A DNA stretch of 64,000 nt from the NCBI RefSeq assembly GCF_004122115.1, contig NZ_SBKP01000006.1, forward strand, positions 83,021-147,020, written 5' to 3'. Position 1 is the stretch's first letter, and each line of letters begins with the position of its first letter. The notes beneath the pieces were generated by a model, which saw only the letters and a program-made list of their open reading frames with translations, was not told the DNA's origin and did no database searches. Of this stretch, positions 9,302 to 17,409 are shown one piece after another. The stretch is from Sphingobium fluviale. GTDB taxonomy: Bacteria > Pseudomonadota > Alphaproteobacteria > Sphingomonadales > Sphingomonadaceae. The position numbers and the translations under genes are program-made.

Positions 9302-9584
9302 GACATCTAGCCAAATTCGGGATAAGAGAGCGCTAACAAGAGAAGCGCGCTGTTTTGGCGTTTTTTAGCGATACTTGGCCCTTTATGATCTCCGGGCGCC
9401 TAAAGTCTGATATTATCTTCCGTGATATTGACCGAGGCATCCACGCTCTTAGTGCGGGCATGAACTTTCGATCTTCGCGTCCAAGTCATGTATCGCGAAG
9501 CTCTCTTGCCTGCCGCACTGGATTGAGTTTCGCCCGGCTGCGGATTCTGTATAACGCGGCTTTTGCACCTTAATCTGATGGCTC
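9302..9584. other. Intergenic stretch after tRNA-Cys
   Basis: Nothing convincing lies in these 283 bases. A short open frame on the plus strand (9355-9573) has no ribosome site and no recognisable domain, and its codon use is unlike the neighbours. AAGCGCGC and a TTTT-rich stretch at 9341-9367 could end the tRNA transcript. The promoter of the XdhC gene is expected here but no clear -35/-10 pair stands out. Confidence 0.4.
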
Positions 9585-10415
9585 ATGGACGATATTGACG
9601 ACGATCACGCGGGTCTAGCCGCTGCTTGCCGGAACGAGGCGGCCCTATGCACAATCGTGAGGATTGATGGCAGCTTTTCACGTCGGCTGGGGTCGCAGCT
9701 GGCTATCACGCGCGATGGCGATATCATCGGAAGCCTCGCAGACGGATGCCTCGAAAAACAATTGGCTGCCGATATGGCGCAGTGCCAAAAGCCAACCGTC
9801 AAGCGTTATGGCAAGGGCTCGTCTCAAATAGATTTTCGCCTACCCTGCGGCGGCGGGCTCGATATCCTGCTGGATCCGCAACCGGACGCTGCGCAGTGCA
9901 GGGCAGCGCTGGAGGCACTAGACGCACGCAAGGCCGCTGCGCTCCAACTCGCAACCAATGACCTGCTCGCCGTTCGCCACTATATTCCAAGATTGCGCGT
10001 GCGCGCCTTCGGCGAGGACCCGGAATTGGCAGCACTGGAAGATCTGGCGAGTGCAAGTGGTATTGTCTTGGAACGGTATGACAGGAGCTTGCTATCGCTC
10101 GGCCGTGAGCCTGCTATTCCGCCTGCCGATCTGTGGACGGCCCATATTCTTTTATTTCACGATCACGAATGGGAAGCTGCAATCCTGCGTCAGGCTTTGG
10201 CTGGGCCGAGCTTCTATATAGGAGCGCAAGGGGGCGCGAAAGCGCGGTTGGACCGCATCGAGAGACTGGCGCGAGAAGGCATCGGCCCTGAAGATTTGGC
10301 TCGTATTCGCGGACCTGTGGGGGTCATTCCGTCGTCGCGGACGCCGAGATCGCTTGCCCTGTCGATATTGAGTGAAATTGTCGGTGCATATGAGCGGTTG
10401 CATCCGCATGCCTGA
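9585..10415 (+). CDS. XdhC/CoxI-family molybdenum-cofactor insertion factor
   Basis: A 276-residue protein of the XdhC family (PaoD in Escherichia coli), chaperones that bind molybdenum cofactor, help sulfurate it and insert it into xanthine-oxidase-family enzymes. The N-terminal XdhC_CoxI region is recognisable: ALCTIVRIDGSFSRRLGSQLAI, GSLADGCLEKQLAADM and FRLPCGGGLDILLDP. The C-terminal half ends with GPVGVIPSSRTPRSLALSILSEIVG, the second XdhC domain motif. It overlaps the start of the MobA-like gene, so the two are co-translated. The only molybdenum hydroxylase in the window is PaoABC at 31.7-35.5 kb, which has no own XdhC, so that is its likely client. Confidence 0.88.
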   Translation: MDDIDDDHAGLAAACRNEAALCTIVRIDGSFSRRLGSQLAITRDGDIIGSLADGCLEKQLAADMAQCQKPTVKRYGKGSSQIDFRLPCGGGLDILLDPQPDAAQCRAALEALDARKAAALQLATNDLLAVRHYIPRLRVRAFGEDPELAALEDLASASGIVLERYDRSLLSLGREPAIPPADLWTAHILLFHDHEWEAAILRQALAGPSFYIGAQGGAKARLDRIERLAREGIGPEDLARIRGPVGVIPSSRTPRSLALSILSEIVGAYERLHPHA

Positions 10416-10980
10416 TCCGGGGGTTGCGATAGCTCTTCTGGCCGCGGGGCGAGCTGAGCGTTTCGGGGGCGGCAAGCTCGATGCCCTGTGCGCGGGAAAG
10501 CCATTGGGAGCATGGGCCGCACAGGCGGTTGAAGCCGCGAAATGTGCCTTCCAGCTTGTCGTTGTGCCTACAGCCTGCCCTGCCTTTGCGAAGGAGCTGA
10601 AAGGCTGGAGCCTCGTCACCAATACCGCGCCAGAAGAGGGCATTGCCGGTTCAATCCGCATCGCCGCGACAGCAGCACAGGGCTTCTCGCGGCTTGTCAT
10701 CGCACTTGCGGATATGCCCTTGATCAATACGGCACATTTGCGTGCGCTCGCTGCGGCGGATGGCATCGTATTCACGGCCTACCCGGATGGCGACCGAGGC
10801 GTTCCTGCGGCATTTCCCGCTCGCTGCTTTGGAAGGCTCATTGAGCTGAAGGGCCGTGCAGCCCGGCTCGATTGGGGCGAAGAAATCACGCTTTTTTCAC
10901 CGCCTTCGCCACAGTCACTGCTGGACGTGGACACAGCCGATGATCTGACGAGGGCTCAGGCACTGCTCATCGGGGAGTAG
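10408..10980 (+). CDS. MobA/MocA-like molybdenum-cofactor nucleotidyltransferase
   Basis: A 190-residue NTP transferase of the MobA-like superfamily, expected to attach CMP (MocA type) or GMP to molybdopterin. It starts with the nucleotide-binding loop IALLAAGRAERFGGGKLDALCAGKPLG; LALADMPL-type metal binding is seen as IALADMPLI at about residue 106. MocA-type enzymes make the cytosine dinucleotide used by PaoABC-like hydroxylases, which fits the neighbouring XdhC; the base specificity cannot be read with certainty. I chose the ATG at 10408, overlapping the XdhC stop; an ATG at 10390 is an alternative. Its 3' end overlaps the convergent 2OG-oxygenase gene by 25 bases. Confidence 0.82.
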   Translation: MPDPGVAIALLAAGRAERFGGGKLDALCAGKPLGAWAAQAVEAAKCAFQLVVVPTACPAFAKELKGWSLVTNTAPEEGIAGSIRIAATAAQGFSRLVIALADMPLINTAHLRALAAADGIVFTAYPDGDRGVPAAFPARCFGRLIELKGRAARLDWGEEITLFSPPSPQSLLDVDTADDLTRAQALLIGE

Positions 10981-11990
10981 CGGGCTGCCTTCGGTCCGAA
11001 GCTATCGAGCGGCACAGCATCGCTCAGGACGAGTTCGCCCTGCTCGACCCGCCGCTTGAGATAGGCAAAGGTTTGCGCGGTCTGATTGAACAAATGCTCG
11101 CCACCTTTCAGCGGCGCGTAGCGGGCAACTTCGCCCCTCACGACCGGTGCCACAACATAATCATAGTCGAAGGCGCAAAACATCGGGAAGGAATAGCGCT
11201 CCTCTGGAACTTTTTTGACCCGATGGCGGGTGGCGAGATAGCGGCCGTTGGAAAGTATCTCCATCATATCGCCGATGTTCATGATCATCGTTCCATCCAG
11301 CAACGGCACATCAACCCACGCGCCCTTTTTGTCGATCACCTGAAGACCCGGCGCGGTCACGGCCAGCAGGGTGAAACATTCATAGTCCGTGTGCGCGCCG
11401 ATGCCGGGCCGGTCTTCCGCACTCGCATCGTGGGGGTAATGGATCATGCGCAGCTGGCTAGGCGGATGGCGCAGATGTGCGTCGAAGTAATTTTCATCGA
11501 GGCCGAAAGCCAGCGCGAAAGCGCGGAATAGCTGACGGCCTATGGCTGCTACATGGGCGTAATACGCCCCTACATCATGGCGAAATCCCTCCATCTCCGG
11601 CCATAGGTTAGGACCCAACAGCGGTCCACGGCCTTCATCCAGCGCGTATTCGCAGTTGATGTCAAAGGCTTCCTTGAGATCATAAGTACCACTGCCCAGT
11701 TGCTCCTCACCCATAGGCACATAGCCGCTATGATTGACGGAAAGGCCGATGTAACTCTTCATCTTGGTCTCGGCATCGAGCGCAAAATACGCTTTGGCCC
11801 GCGCTAACAAGCGGGTGAAAGGCGCATCGTCGATTTGGGTGCCAGTGAGATACAGAAATCCGGCGTCCATGCAGGCCCGGTCGAGATCGCGGGCTACAGC
11901 CAGCCGATCCTCCAGCAGGCCGCTCTCCAAGCGGGATATGTCGACAACAGGCAAAACGGTCACGCACTCGTCGTAGACGATAGAGGTCAT
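10956..11990 (-). CDS. 2-oxoglutarate/Fe(II)-dependent oxygenase (isopenicillin N synthase-like)
   Basis: A 344-residue non-haem iron oxygenase. The DIOX N-terminal region (LPVVDISRLESG...GFLYLTG) is followed by the double-stranded beta-helix with the iron facial triad H200-x-D202 (AHTDYECFTLL) and H256 (ATRHRVKK) and the 2-oxoglutarate-binding R265-x-S267 (RYSFP). All key residues are present, so it should be active on an unknown small molecule; gibberellin oxidase and flavone synthase relatives share this architecture. No Shine-Dalgarno sequence is obvious before the ATG. It is divergent from a LysR regulator across an 83-base AT-rich gap, the usual arrangement for a LysR target. Confidence 0.88.
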   Translation of the reverse strand: MTSIVYDECVTVLPVVDISRLESGLLEDRLAVARDLDRACMDAGFLYLTGTQIDDAPFTRLLARAKAYFALDAETKMKSYIGLSVNHSGYVPMGEEQLGSGTYDLKEAFDINCEYALDEGRGPLLGPNLWPEMEGFRHDVGAYYAHVAAIGRQLFRAFALAFGLDENYFDAHLRHPPSQLRMIHYPHDASAEDRPGIGAHTDYECFTLLAVTAPGLQVIDKKGAWVDVPLLDGTMIMNIGDMMEILSNGRYLATRHRVKKVPEERYSFPMFCAFDYDYVVAPVVRGEVARYAPLKGGEHLFNQTAQTFAYLKRRVEQGELVLSDAVPLDSFGPKAARYSPMSSA

Positions 11991-12073
11991 AACGATAGAT
12001 ACGGAAATTTTATAATTATCATTGATTTGGTCTATGTGTCCGTCATTATAAGCCGAAATCCGGGAGGATCGTA
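11991..12073. promoter_or_regulatory. Divergent promoter region between oxygenase and lysR genes
   Basis: The 83 bases between two outward-facing starts are much richer in A+T than the flanks (for example TTTTATAATTATCATTGAT at about 12008-12026). LysR regulators typically bind such gaps to control themselves and the divergent gene. I could not define a unique T-N11-A site by eye. GGGAGG precedes the lysR start. Confidence 0.5.
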
Positions 12074-13012
12074 ATGAGCGACCGTACGCCCCTGATCGAC
12101 AAGAAATTCGCCAGCCGGGTCGACTGGAACCTGATGCGGACGTTCGTGGACATCGTGCGCGCCGGTGGCATAGGTGCGGCGGCGCGGCAGCTCAACCGCC
12201 AGCAGCCCAGCATCAGCGCCGCGTTGAAACGGCTTGAGGATCAGGTCGGGACGACGCTGTTGCACCGTACCGCCACCGGCGTAGAGATGACCGCTGCGGG
12301 CAAGGCGATGATGTCGCTGTGCGAGGACATGCTCGAATCGGCGCGGATGGTGCCACATCACATCGCGCAGGCGACGAAGCGGGTCGAGGGCATCGTCCGT
12401 ATCCAGATTATCTCAGGCCTGTTCTCAGCCGAGTTTGACGAGGCAATTGCCAGTTTTCATCGCCGCAATCCCGCTATCCATATTGAGATCCGCGTCTCAC
12501 CATGGCGGCAGGTGCTGGATGCGCTGGAGCAGGGCGAGGTCGAGATCGGCGTAGGGTATGACAGCAGCGTACGCGGCGGCCTGATGTATGAGCCGTTGCT
12601 GGTGGAGCGGCAGCAGCTCTATTGCTCACGCAGCAATCCCTACTTCGGCTACCGGATCAGTCGACTGGGGGAACTCAAGGACCAGGCCTTCGTGCTCACG
12701 GGCGACGACGAGATCGAACTCATCACCCACCTGCGGCGGCGCTATCGCCTCGGTACAAGGGTGAGCGGCTTGGCCGAGGATATCAACGAGGCGCGGCGGT
12801 TGATTGTTCAAGGCGTTGGAATCGGCTTCCTGCCGGTGCTGGCGGCAGAAAGTGATGTCGCCAAAGGGCGGCTTTGGCCTATCCTACATGCCGACACCGA
12901 GCCCACATACGACATCTTCATGCTCGCCAGGGCCGAGGCCGCCCGTGATACGGCAACGCAGCTTTTCTGGGAGGAGGTTATTCGGCGCGTGCGCGCCCAA
13001 CGCAGGTCATAA
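12074..13012 (+). CDS. LysR-family transcriptional regulator
   Basis: A 312-residue activator/repressor. The winged helix-turn-helix is at about residues 16-75: WNLMRTFVDIVRAGGIGAAARQLNRQQPSISAALKRLEDQVGTTLLHR, close to the LysR consensus. The rest is the two-lobed periplasmic-binding-like effector domain (RIQIISGLFSAEFDEAIASFHRRNPAIHIEI onward). The effector is unknown. Divergent to the 2OG oxygenase and upstream of the fatty acid hydroxylase gene (87 bases later, same strand), it may regulate either. A strong GGGAGG ribosome site fixes the start. Confidence 0.92.
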   Translation: MSDRTPLIDKKFASRVDWNLMRTFVDIVRAGGIGAAARQLNRQQPSISAALKRLEDQVGTTLLHRTATGVEMTAAGKAMMSLCEDMLESARMVPHHIAQATKRVEGIVRIQIISGLFSAEFDEAIASFHRRNPAIHIEIRVSPWRQVLDALEQGEVEIGVGYDSSVRGGLMYEPLLVERQQLYCSRSNPYFGYRISRLGELKDQAFVLTGDDEIELITHLRRRYRLGTRVSGLAEDINEARRLIVQGVGIGFLPVLAAESDVAKGRLWPILHADTEPTYDIFMLARAEAARDTATQLFWEEVIRRVRAQRRS

Positions 13013-13099
13013 TATTGATCTATGCCTTTCATCGATAATTTAGCTCTCCTATCATGACGCGCCGCAGCGCAGTGTTAAGGCACTGAATGGAGCTGCGTC

Positions 13100-14020
13100 A
13101 TGGAAACGAGCCTCAAGAACCGGGTCTTCAATTATATCCCTCCCGCGATGATCGCGGCCGTCCTGCTGTTCTGGGCCTATGGGCCGGAAGAGCTGCTGGC
13201 CAATCCCTGGACGATGATCATCATCTCGCCCCTCATCGTTGTCGTCATACTGCTGTTAGAGCAGATCAATGAGCGACATGCGGGCTGGCGCATGAATAGA
13301 CAGGAATTCGTCGCCGATCTCTATTACAACGTCCTGGGTGCGACGCTGATCGCGTGGCTGGTCAAGGCTATGGCCGAAGACCCTCTGCTCTCCATCAAGG
13401 CGTCGCTCGGCATCACAACCCAGTGGGCAGCCGCGCTGCCGTGGCTGGCGCAGGTCATGCTGGTCGTGACCGTGCATGAATTCGGCCAATACTGGATGCA
13501 TCGGCTGATGCACAATTGGACGCCATTCTGGCTGACCCACGCGCCGCATCACCACATCACCCAGCTCAACGGAAGCAAGGGCTGGGTCGGTAATCCTATC
13601 GAGCTATTCCTCATCAGCCTGAGCGTGATTGCACTGTTTGATCTGAAGGACACTGCAATCTTCGCGGCCTACAGCGTTACTGGCGTCATATCGACCTTTG
13701 CCCACGCCAACGTCCGGGCCGATCCGCCGATCTGGTACTCCTTCTTCTTCACCACCATCCGCAACCACAGCCTGCATCACTCTACGGATTATGAGAGCAC
13801 CCGTTGCAACTATGGCAACTCGTTGATCCTGCTCGATCGCATATTCGGCACCTATCGCGAGGGGGAAGGTATCCTCGTGGGGCAGGATGACCGCAGGCGC
13901 CTGTCGATCTGGGAGCAGACGGTGTTTCCGTTCCAGCCGCTGATTGACAGGTACAAGGCCCGAAGGGCCAGCGCTGGCCGCGCGGGTGATGACCAGAACG
14001 GACCTGCGGCGACGGCATGA
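13100..14020 (+). CDS. Sterol desaturase / fatty acid hydroxylase superfamily membrane protein
   Basis: A 306-residue di-iron membrane hydroxylase. Three histidine clusters that bind the metals are present in order: HEFGQYWMHRLMH (about 133), HAPHHH (about 149) and HSLHHSTDYE (about 226). Four or more hydrophobic segments flank them. The superfamily hydroxylates or desaturates lipids (fatty acids, sphingolipids, carotenoids, sterols); the substrate cannot be named from sequence. Its last codons overlap the start of a TPR-sulfotransferase (ATGA), which implies a common pathway, perhaps hydroxylation followed by sulfation. It is clearly paralogous to the protein at 36286-37311, sharing the WLTH, HH-ITQLN and VGNP-ELFLI segments. 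GGAG precedes the ATG. Confidence 0.88.
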   Translation: METSLKNRVFNYIPPAMIAAVLLFWAYGPEELLANPWTMIIISPLIVVVILLLEQINERHAGWRMNRQEFVADLYYNVLGATLIAWLVKAMAEDPLLSIKASLGITTQWAAALPWLAQVMLVVTVHEFGQYWMHRLMHNWTPFWLTHAPHHHITQLNGSKGWVGNPIELFLISLSVIALFDLKDTAIFAAYSVTGVISTFAHANVRADPPIWYSFFFTTIRNHSLHHSTDYESTRCNYGNSLILLDRIFGTYREGEGILVGQDDRRRLSIWEQTVFPFQPLIDRYKARRASAGRAGDDQNGPAATA

Positions 14021-15585
14021 GAGGAATGGGCGCAGCAAGGGTTCAAACCACGCAGCGCACCTCACGGGGCCCAGGCTCCGCCCATCTTCCAGGCGTCACG
14101 ACGGCATTCGCAGCGAATTCCGAGATCGCAAGGCGCGCCTTTTCCCGCGGAATGGCAGAAGCGAAGGCCGGGCGGGTCCGCGTCGGGATCGAACATCTGC
14201 GTCAGGCGATCGAGCTGGACCCGCAGGGGGAGTATCGCGCTCAGCTCGCCAAGCTGTATACCCTTGTCCGGCAGGACGGTGATGCAGCGGAGACCCTGCG
14301 ACACGCCGAGCAGGCTCTTCCAACTGACGCGCTGAGCCGCGATACAATGGGCTGTGTCTATGCCCGCCTTGGCGACCATTGTGCGGCGCTCCCCCATTTT
14401 ACTGAGGCGGTGCGGCTGGAACCTCGCAACACGGAGTTTCGCTATAACCTTGCGGCTACACTAAACTTTCTCGGCCGGACGGATGAGGCCAACGCAGCAC
14501 TTGAGGCGTTGCTCGCCATCGCTCCGGGTCATGCGCGGGCGCACTATCTGCTCGCCAGCCTGCACAAGCAAAAACCCGCGCAAAACCATATCGACCGGCT
14601 GAAGCAGGTCTCTGCCAAGGCCCGCGAGCCGCGCGACCGCCTGCTGCTTGGCTATGCGCTGGCCAAGGAGCTTGAGGATATCGGCGAGCCAGCAATGGCT
14701 CTTGAGACGCTATGCGCCGCCAATGCCGAACACCGTCGACGGCTGGATTACGACTTCTCCCGCGATGCCGCCATATTCGATGCTATCGAGGCGGCCTGGC
14801 CACTTACCGCCGCGCAGACAGAGCCGCCTCTTGACGCTCCGATCTTCATCATTGGCATGCCGCGTACCGGCACGACTCTGGTGGACCGCATCCTATCGTC
14901 TCACCCCGGCGTTGAAAACGCGGGCGAGTTGCAGGCGATGCCGCTAGCCGTGAAATGTGCCGCCGAAACGCGCACACGGGTAGTGCTGGACCCCGAAACC
15001 ATCGCGCAGGCAGCGCGCACGGACATCGGCGCAATCGGGGCCGATTATCTGCGTCGGGCCAACCACCACCGGCGCGATCCCGCCCTGCGCTTTACCGATA
15101 AATTCCCCGGTAACTTCCTCTACGCTGGCTTCATTGCCCATGCGCTTCCTAATGCCCGGATCGTCTGCCTGCGCCGCCACCCGATGGACACGGTGCTCAG
15201 CAACTTCCGCAATCTCTTCGCGGTCAGTTCGCGCTACTACGACTATAGCTACGATCTGCTCGACATCGCTGCGTATTATGTCCGGTTCGATCGATTCATG
15301 GCTCTCTGGCACGAGCGACTCCAAGGCCGCATCCTCGAACTGCGCTACGAGGATCTGATCGCGGATCAGGAGGGGCAGACTAGGCGCCTGCTCGACCATT
15401 GCGGCCTCGACTGGTCCGAGAATTGCCTCGATTTCCATACCAATAGCGCACCCGTCTCAACCCCAAGCGCCGCGCAGGTACGCCGACCGATCTACCGGGA
15501 CTCGGTCGCGCGCTGGAAGCAACACGCCGAGATTCTAAAACCTGTGAGCCATTTTTTCGAGGAGGCTGGCATTGCTCTGGACTGA
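14017..15585 (+). CDS. TPR-containing sulfotransferase
   Basis: A 522-residue two-part protein. Residues about 30-260 are tetratricopeptide repeats (for example VGIEHLRQAIELDPQGEYR, CAALPHFTEAVRLEPRNTEF). Residues about 270-510 are a PAPS-dependent sulfotransferase: the 5'-phosphosulfate loop is IIGMPRTGTTLVDRILSSHP (about 274) and the 3'-phosphate motif is CLRRHPMDTVLSN (about 383). It transfers sulfate from PAPS to a hydroxyl or amine on an unknown acceptor. Translation is coupled to the preceding fatty acid hydroxylase through ATGA, so a hydroxylated lipid is a reasonable candidate acceptor. Its N-terminal 15-20 residues are poorly conserved-looking, so a later start is possible. Confidence 0.88.
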   Translation: MRGMGAARVQTTQRTSRGPGSAHLPGVTTAFAANSEIARRAFSRGMAEAKAGRVRVGIEHLRQAIELDPQGEYRAQLAKLYTLVRQDGDAAETLRHAEQALPTDALSRDTMGCVYARLGDHCAALPHFTEAVRLEPRNTEFRYNLAATLNFLGRTDEANAALEALLAIAPGHARAHYLLASLHKQKPAQNHIDRLKQVSAKAREPRDRLLLGYALAKELEDIGEPAMALETLCAANAEHRRRLDYDFSRDAAIFDAIEAAWPLTAAQTEPPLDAPIFIIGMPRTGTTLVDRILSSHPGVENAGELQAMPLAVKCAAETRTRVVLDPETIAQAARTDIGAIGADYLRRANHHRRDPALRFTDKFPGNFLYAGFIAHALPNARIVCLRRHPMDTVLSNFRNLFAVSSRYYDYSYDLLDIAAYYVRFDRFMALWHERLQGRILELRYEDLIADQEGQTRRLLDHCGLDWSENCLDFHTNSAPVSTPSAAQVRRPIYRDSVARWKQHAEILKPVSHFFEEAGIALD

Positions 15586-15955
15586 TACCTCTAAACTTTT
15601 GCGCCGCCTCTTGCTATGCGCCGCGGCCTTGGGCGCTGGCCTCTCCATGCCGGCCTTTGCGGCAGAAGCCTTAAGTACGCGGCTGGTCTCCTGCGGCGAG
15701 GAGAGCTGTCTGCTTGTGTCGGGGACGCGGACTGACGCGGATGCCCAGGTCGCAATAAATGGCCGCGCCGTCGCTGTGGAAGGCGCGCGGAAATGGCGGG
15801 TCCGGGTGCCGGTCAATACGCTCCGCCAGTGGTCCGCACCGTCCGCCCGGACCATAATGGTCTCGATCGACGGTGTGCCCGATGAGGCTGACCTACCTAT
15901 CGGGATGCTCATGGGCATCGAGCATCTTGCGATGCTCACAATTACAGCCAAGTAA
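15572..15955 (+). CDS. Small exported protein of unknown function
   Basis: A 127-residue protein starting at TTG, with GGAGG six bases upstream inside the end of the sulfotransferase gene (14-base overlap). A basic start and hydrophobic core (LLRRLLLCAAALGAGLSMPAFAAEA) form a signal peptide with an AFA-A cleavage site. The mature part, about 95 residues, looks like a small beta-rich (Ig-like) domain with two cysteines (SCGEESC) that could form a disulfide. No family was recognised. Coupling to the hydroxylase and sulfotransferase genes suggests a role in the same envelope process. Confidence 0.65.
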   Translation: MLWTDTSKLLRRLLLCAAALGAGLSMPAFAAEALSTRLVSCGEESCLLVSGTRTDADAQVAINGRAVAVEGARKWRVRVPVNTLRQWSAPSARTIMVSIDGVPDEADLPIGMLMGIEHLAMLTITAK

Positions 15956-16018
15956 TAACGGGAGACCTCCTTAGTAATAAAACAACAATTTCTGCGTAAG
16001 TATTGTTATTTTAATCTT

Positions 16019-16039
16019 CTGACATTATAAGAGTGTCAG
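16019..16039. promoter_or_regulatory. Inverted repeat upstream of the urcA-type gene
   Basis: CTGACA and TGTCAG (16019-16024 and 16034-16039) form a perfect 6-base inverted repeat with a 9-base spacer containing TTATAA. It lies 42 bases before the UrcA-family start, in an AT-rich gap. It may be an operator or a leader hairpin. A second, looser repeat (ACAAT...ATTGT) sits just upstream. Confidence 0.4.
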
Positions 16040-16080
16040 TCGCCGGAGAGTGGCGCTCATTCGAAATGCAGGAGATGACA

Positions 16081-16404
16081 ATGAAAATCGGCTTCGTGGC
16101 TCTTGCCGCGCTCGCTTTTGCAACCCCGGCTCTGGCCGCCGACGAAAATCCATTCGCGCAGGACTCAGCCGTTCTCAACCTTAAAGATCTCGATCTCGCC
16201 ACTGCCGAAGGGCAGCAGCGCCTCGCCATCCGCATGGATCAGGCTGCGCGCACCGTGTGCGGCGATCATGTTGCCAGCGTTCACCTCGCCCTTGAGGCAA
16301 AGGCCCGCGATTGCCGCGCAGCCGTGGTTGCTGATGTTCGTGCGCAGATCGAAGCGCGCACTGCTATGGCATCGACCTCGGCAAAGCTCGCCTACAACCG
16401 CTAA
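16081..16404 (+). CDS. UrcA-family protein
   Basis: A 107-residue exported protein. The signal peptide (MKIGFVALAALAFATPALAAD) is followed by the UrcA pattern: VLNLKDLDLATAEGQQRLAIRMDQAARTVCGD, then a helix and a second cysteine (ARDCRAA). UrcA proteins are small periplasmic proteins abundant in sphingomonads and caulobacters, with no established function. GGAG before ATG 16081 fixes the start. It is followed by a strong terminator, so it is probably monocistronic. Confidence 0.85.
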   Translation: MKIGFVALAALAFATPALAADENPFAQDSAVLNLKDLDLATAEGQQRLAIRMDQAARTVCGDHVASVHLALEAKARDCRAAVVADVRAQIEARTAMASTSAKLAYNR

Positions 16405-16429
16405 GCTATTCCTTCGGGCCGCAACATCG

Positions 16430-16465
16430 ATCGGGCTCCTCACCGAGGGGCCCGATCCTGTTTTT
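16430..16465 (+). terminator. Rho-independent terminator
   Basis: Twelve paired bases (ATCGGGCTCCTC with GAGGGGCCCGAT, one G-T wobble) around an ACC loop, then CCTG and five T residues. It closes the UrcA-family transcript and separates it from the convergent carboxylase operon that ends at 16475. Confidence 0.85.
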
Positions 16466-16474
16466 CCGCTGGGT

Positions 16475-17407
16475 TTACTTGGCGATCTTCTTGGGGTTCG
16501 GCCACCATGTAAGCGTGTGCACATCGTGCGCCGATGTCCAGATCCCTTTGCCGGTATAGCGCAATGCACCGCTGCCTTCCGCCTTGCCGACGCGTTTGCG
16601 CACGGTCATAGTTTTCGGATCGATCACCACGAAGGTCTGATCTTCCGTGGTGCGCAACCACACCAAGCCACCGCCGGTGTCGATGTCGCCCCATTTGAGT
16701 ACTTCACCCACCTTGACCCGGCCAGATACCTCGCCTGTCGCTGAGTCAATTCGGGCGATCGTGCCGTCGCCCTGCTCCTGCACCCATATTGCGCCTTCAC
16801 CGGCGGCGAGAAAGCCCGGTGCGCGGCCGAGCTTGGTTGTTCTAACGACGCTATTCGTTGCAGGGTCGATACGCTGGATCGTCTGCCGTGGCAGGCACAC
16901 CGCCCATAGCGCGCCATAGCCGTAGGTCAGATAGGAGGTTTCCGGATCGACAGCGATTGTGGCGGTGACTGTGTTTGTGGCTGTGTCAACCCGCGAAATC
17001 ACGCCCTTGGCGTCGCTAGCGACCCAGATCGATCCTGCGCCCGCAGCCAGTTGAAGCTCTGCTTCCTTGAGCACGGCGATGCCAGTCGGAATTGAGGCTA
17101 TAAGCTTCGAGGTCTTGAGATCGATCCGGTTGAGCGTGCCGTCCTCGCAATTGTCGACCCAGAGGCTGCCGTCTGCGATCACCATTGCGCCGCAGGGTTT
17201 GGCGATAGCCACTTCGGCGAGCTTGCCTTTGCGGGACCAGCGCTCCACTCGTCCGGCGTTGGTCACCCACACCGTGTCGCCGTCCACCGCCAGAAAGTCG
17301 GCAAAACCTTCCACCGGGATGATCTGCTCCTTGGGCGCCTGCGCAGCCGAGGGTAACGAACCGCAGCACACGGCGGTAGCGATGGCTAATGCACCAAGCT
17401 TCTGCAT
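16475..17407 (-). CDS. Secreted beta-propeller protein (Vgb/YncE-like repeats)
   Basis: A 310-residue protein with a signal peptide (MQKLGALAIATAVCCGSLPSAAQA) and then about six or seven repeats of roughly 40 residues containing a G-S/A-I-W-V strand (TVWVTN, SLWVDN, SIWVAS, ALWAVC, AIWVQE, LVWLRT, GIWTSA) and R-I-D-x-x-T turns. This is the pattern of seven-bladed propellers such as virginiamycin B lyase and YncE. Catalytic residues for lyase activity are not evident, so binding or scaffolding is as likely. The start lies two bases after the allophanate hydrolase stop with AAAGGG upstream, so it is the last gene of the carboxylase operon, which is unusual for a secreted propeller. Confidence 0.75.
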   Translation of the reverse strand: MQKLGALAIATAVCCGSLPSAAQAPKEQIIPVEGFADFLAVDGDTVWVTNAGRVERWSRKGKLAEVAIAKPCGAMVIADGSLWVDNCEDGTLNRIDLKTSKLIASIPTGIAVLKEAELQLAAGAGSIWVASDAKGVISRVDTATNTVTATIAVDPETSYLTYGYGALWAVCLPRQTIQRIDPATNSVVRTTKLGRAPGFLAAGEGAIWVQEQGDGTIARIDSATGEVSGRVKVGEVLKWGDIDTGGGLVWLRTTEDQTFVVIDPKTMTVRKRVGKAEGSGALRYTGKGIWTSAHDVHTLTWWPNPKKIAK

Positions 17408-17409
17408 GA

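Noticed and set aside
9355..9573. Plus-strand open frame after tRNA-Cys
   Set aside because: No ribosome site, unusual composition and no recognisable family; left as intergenic.
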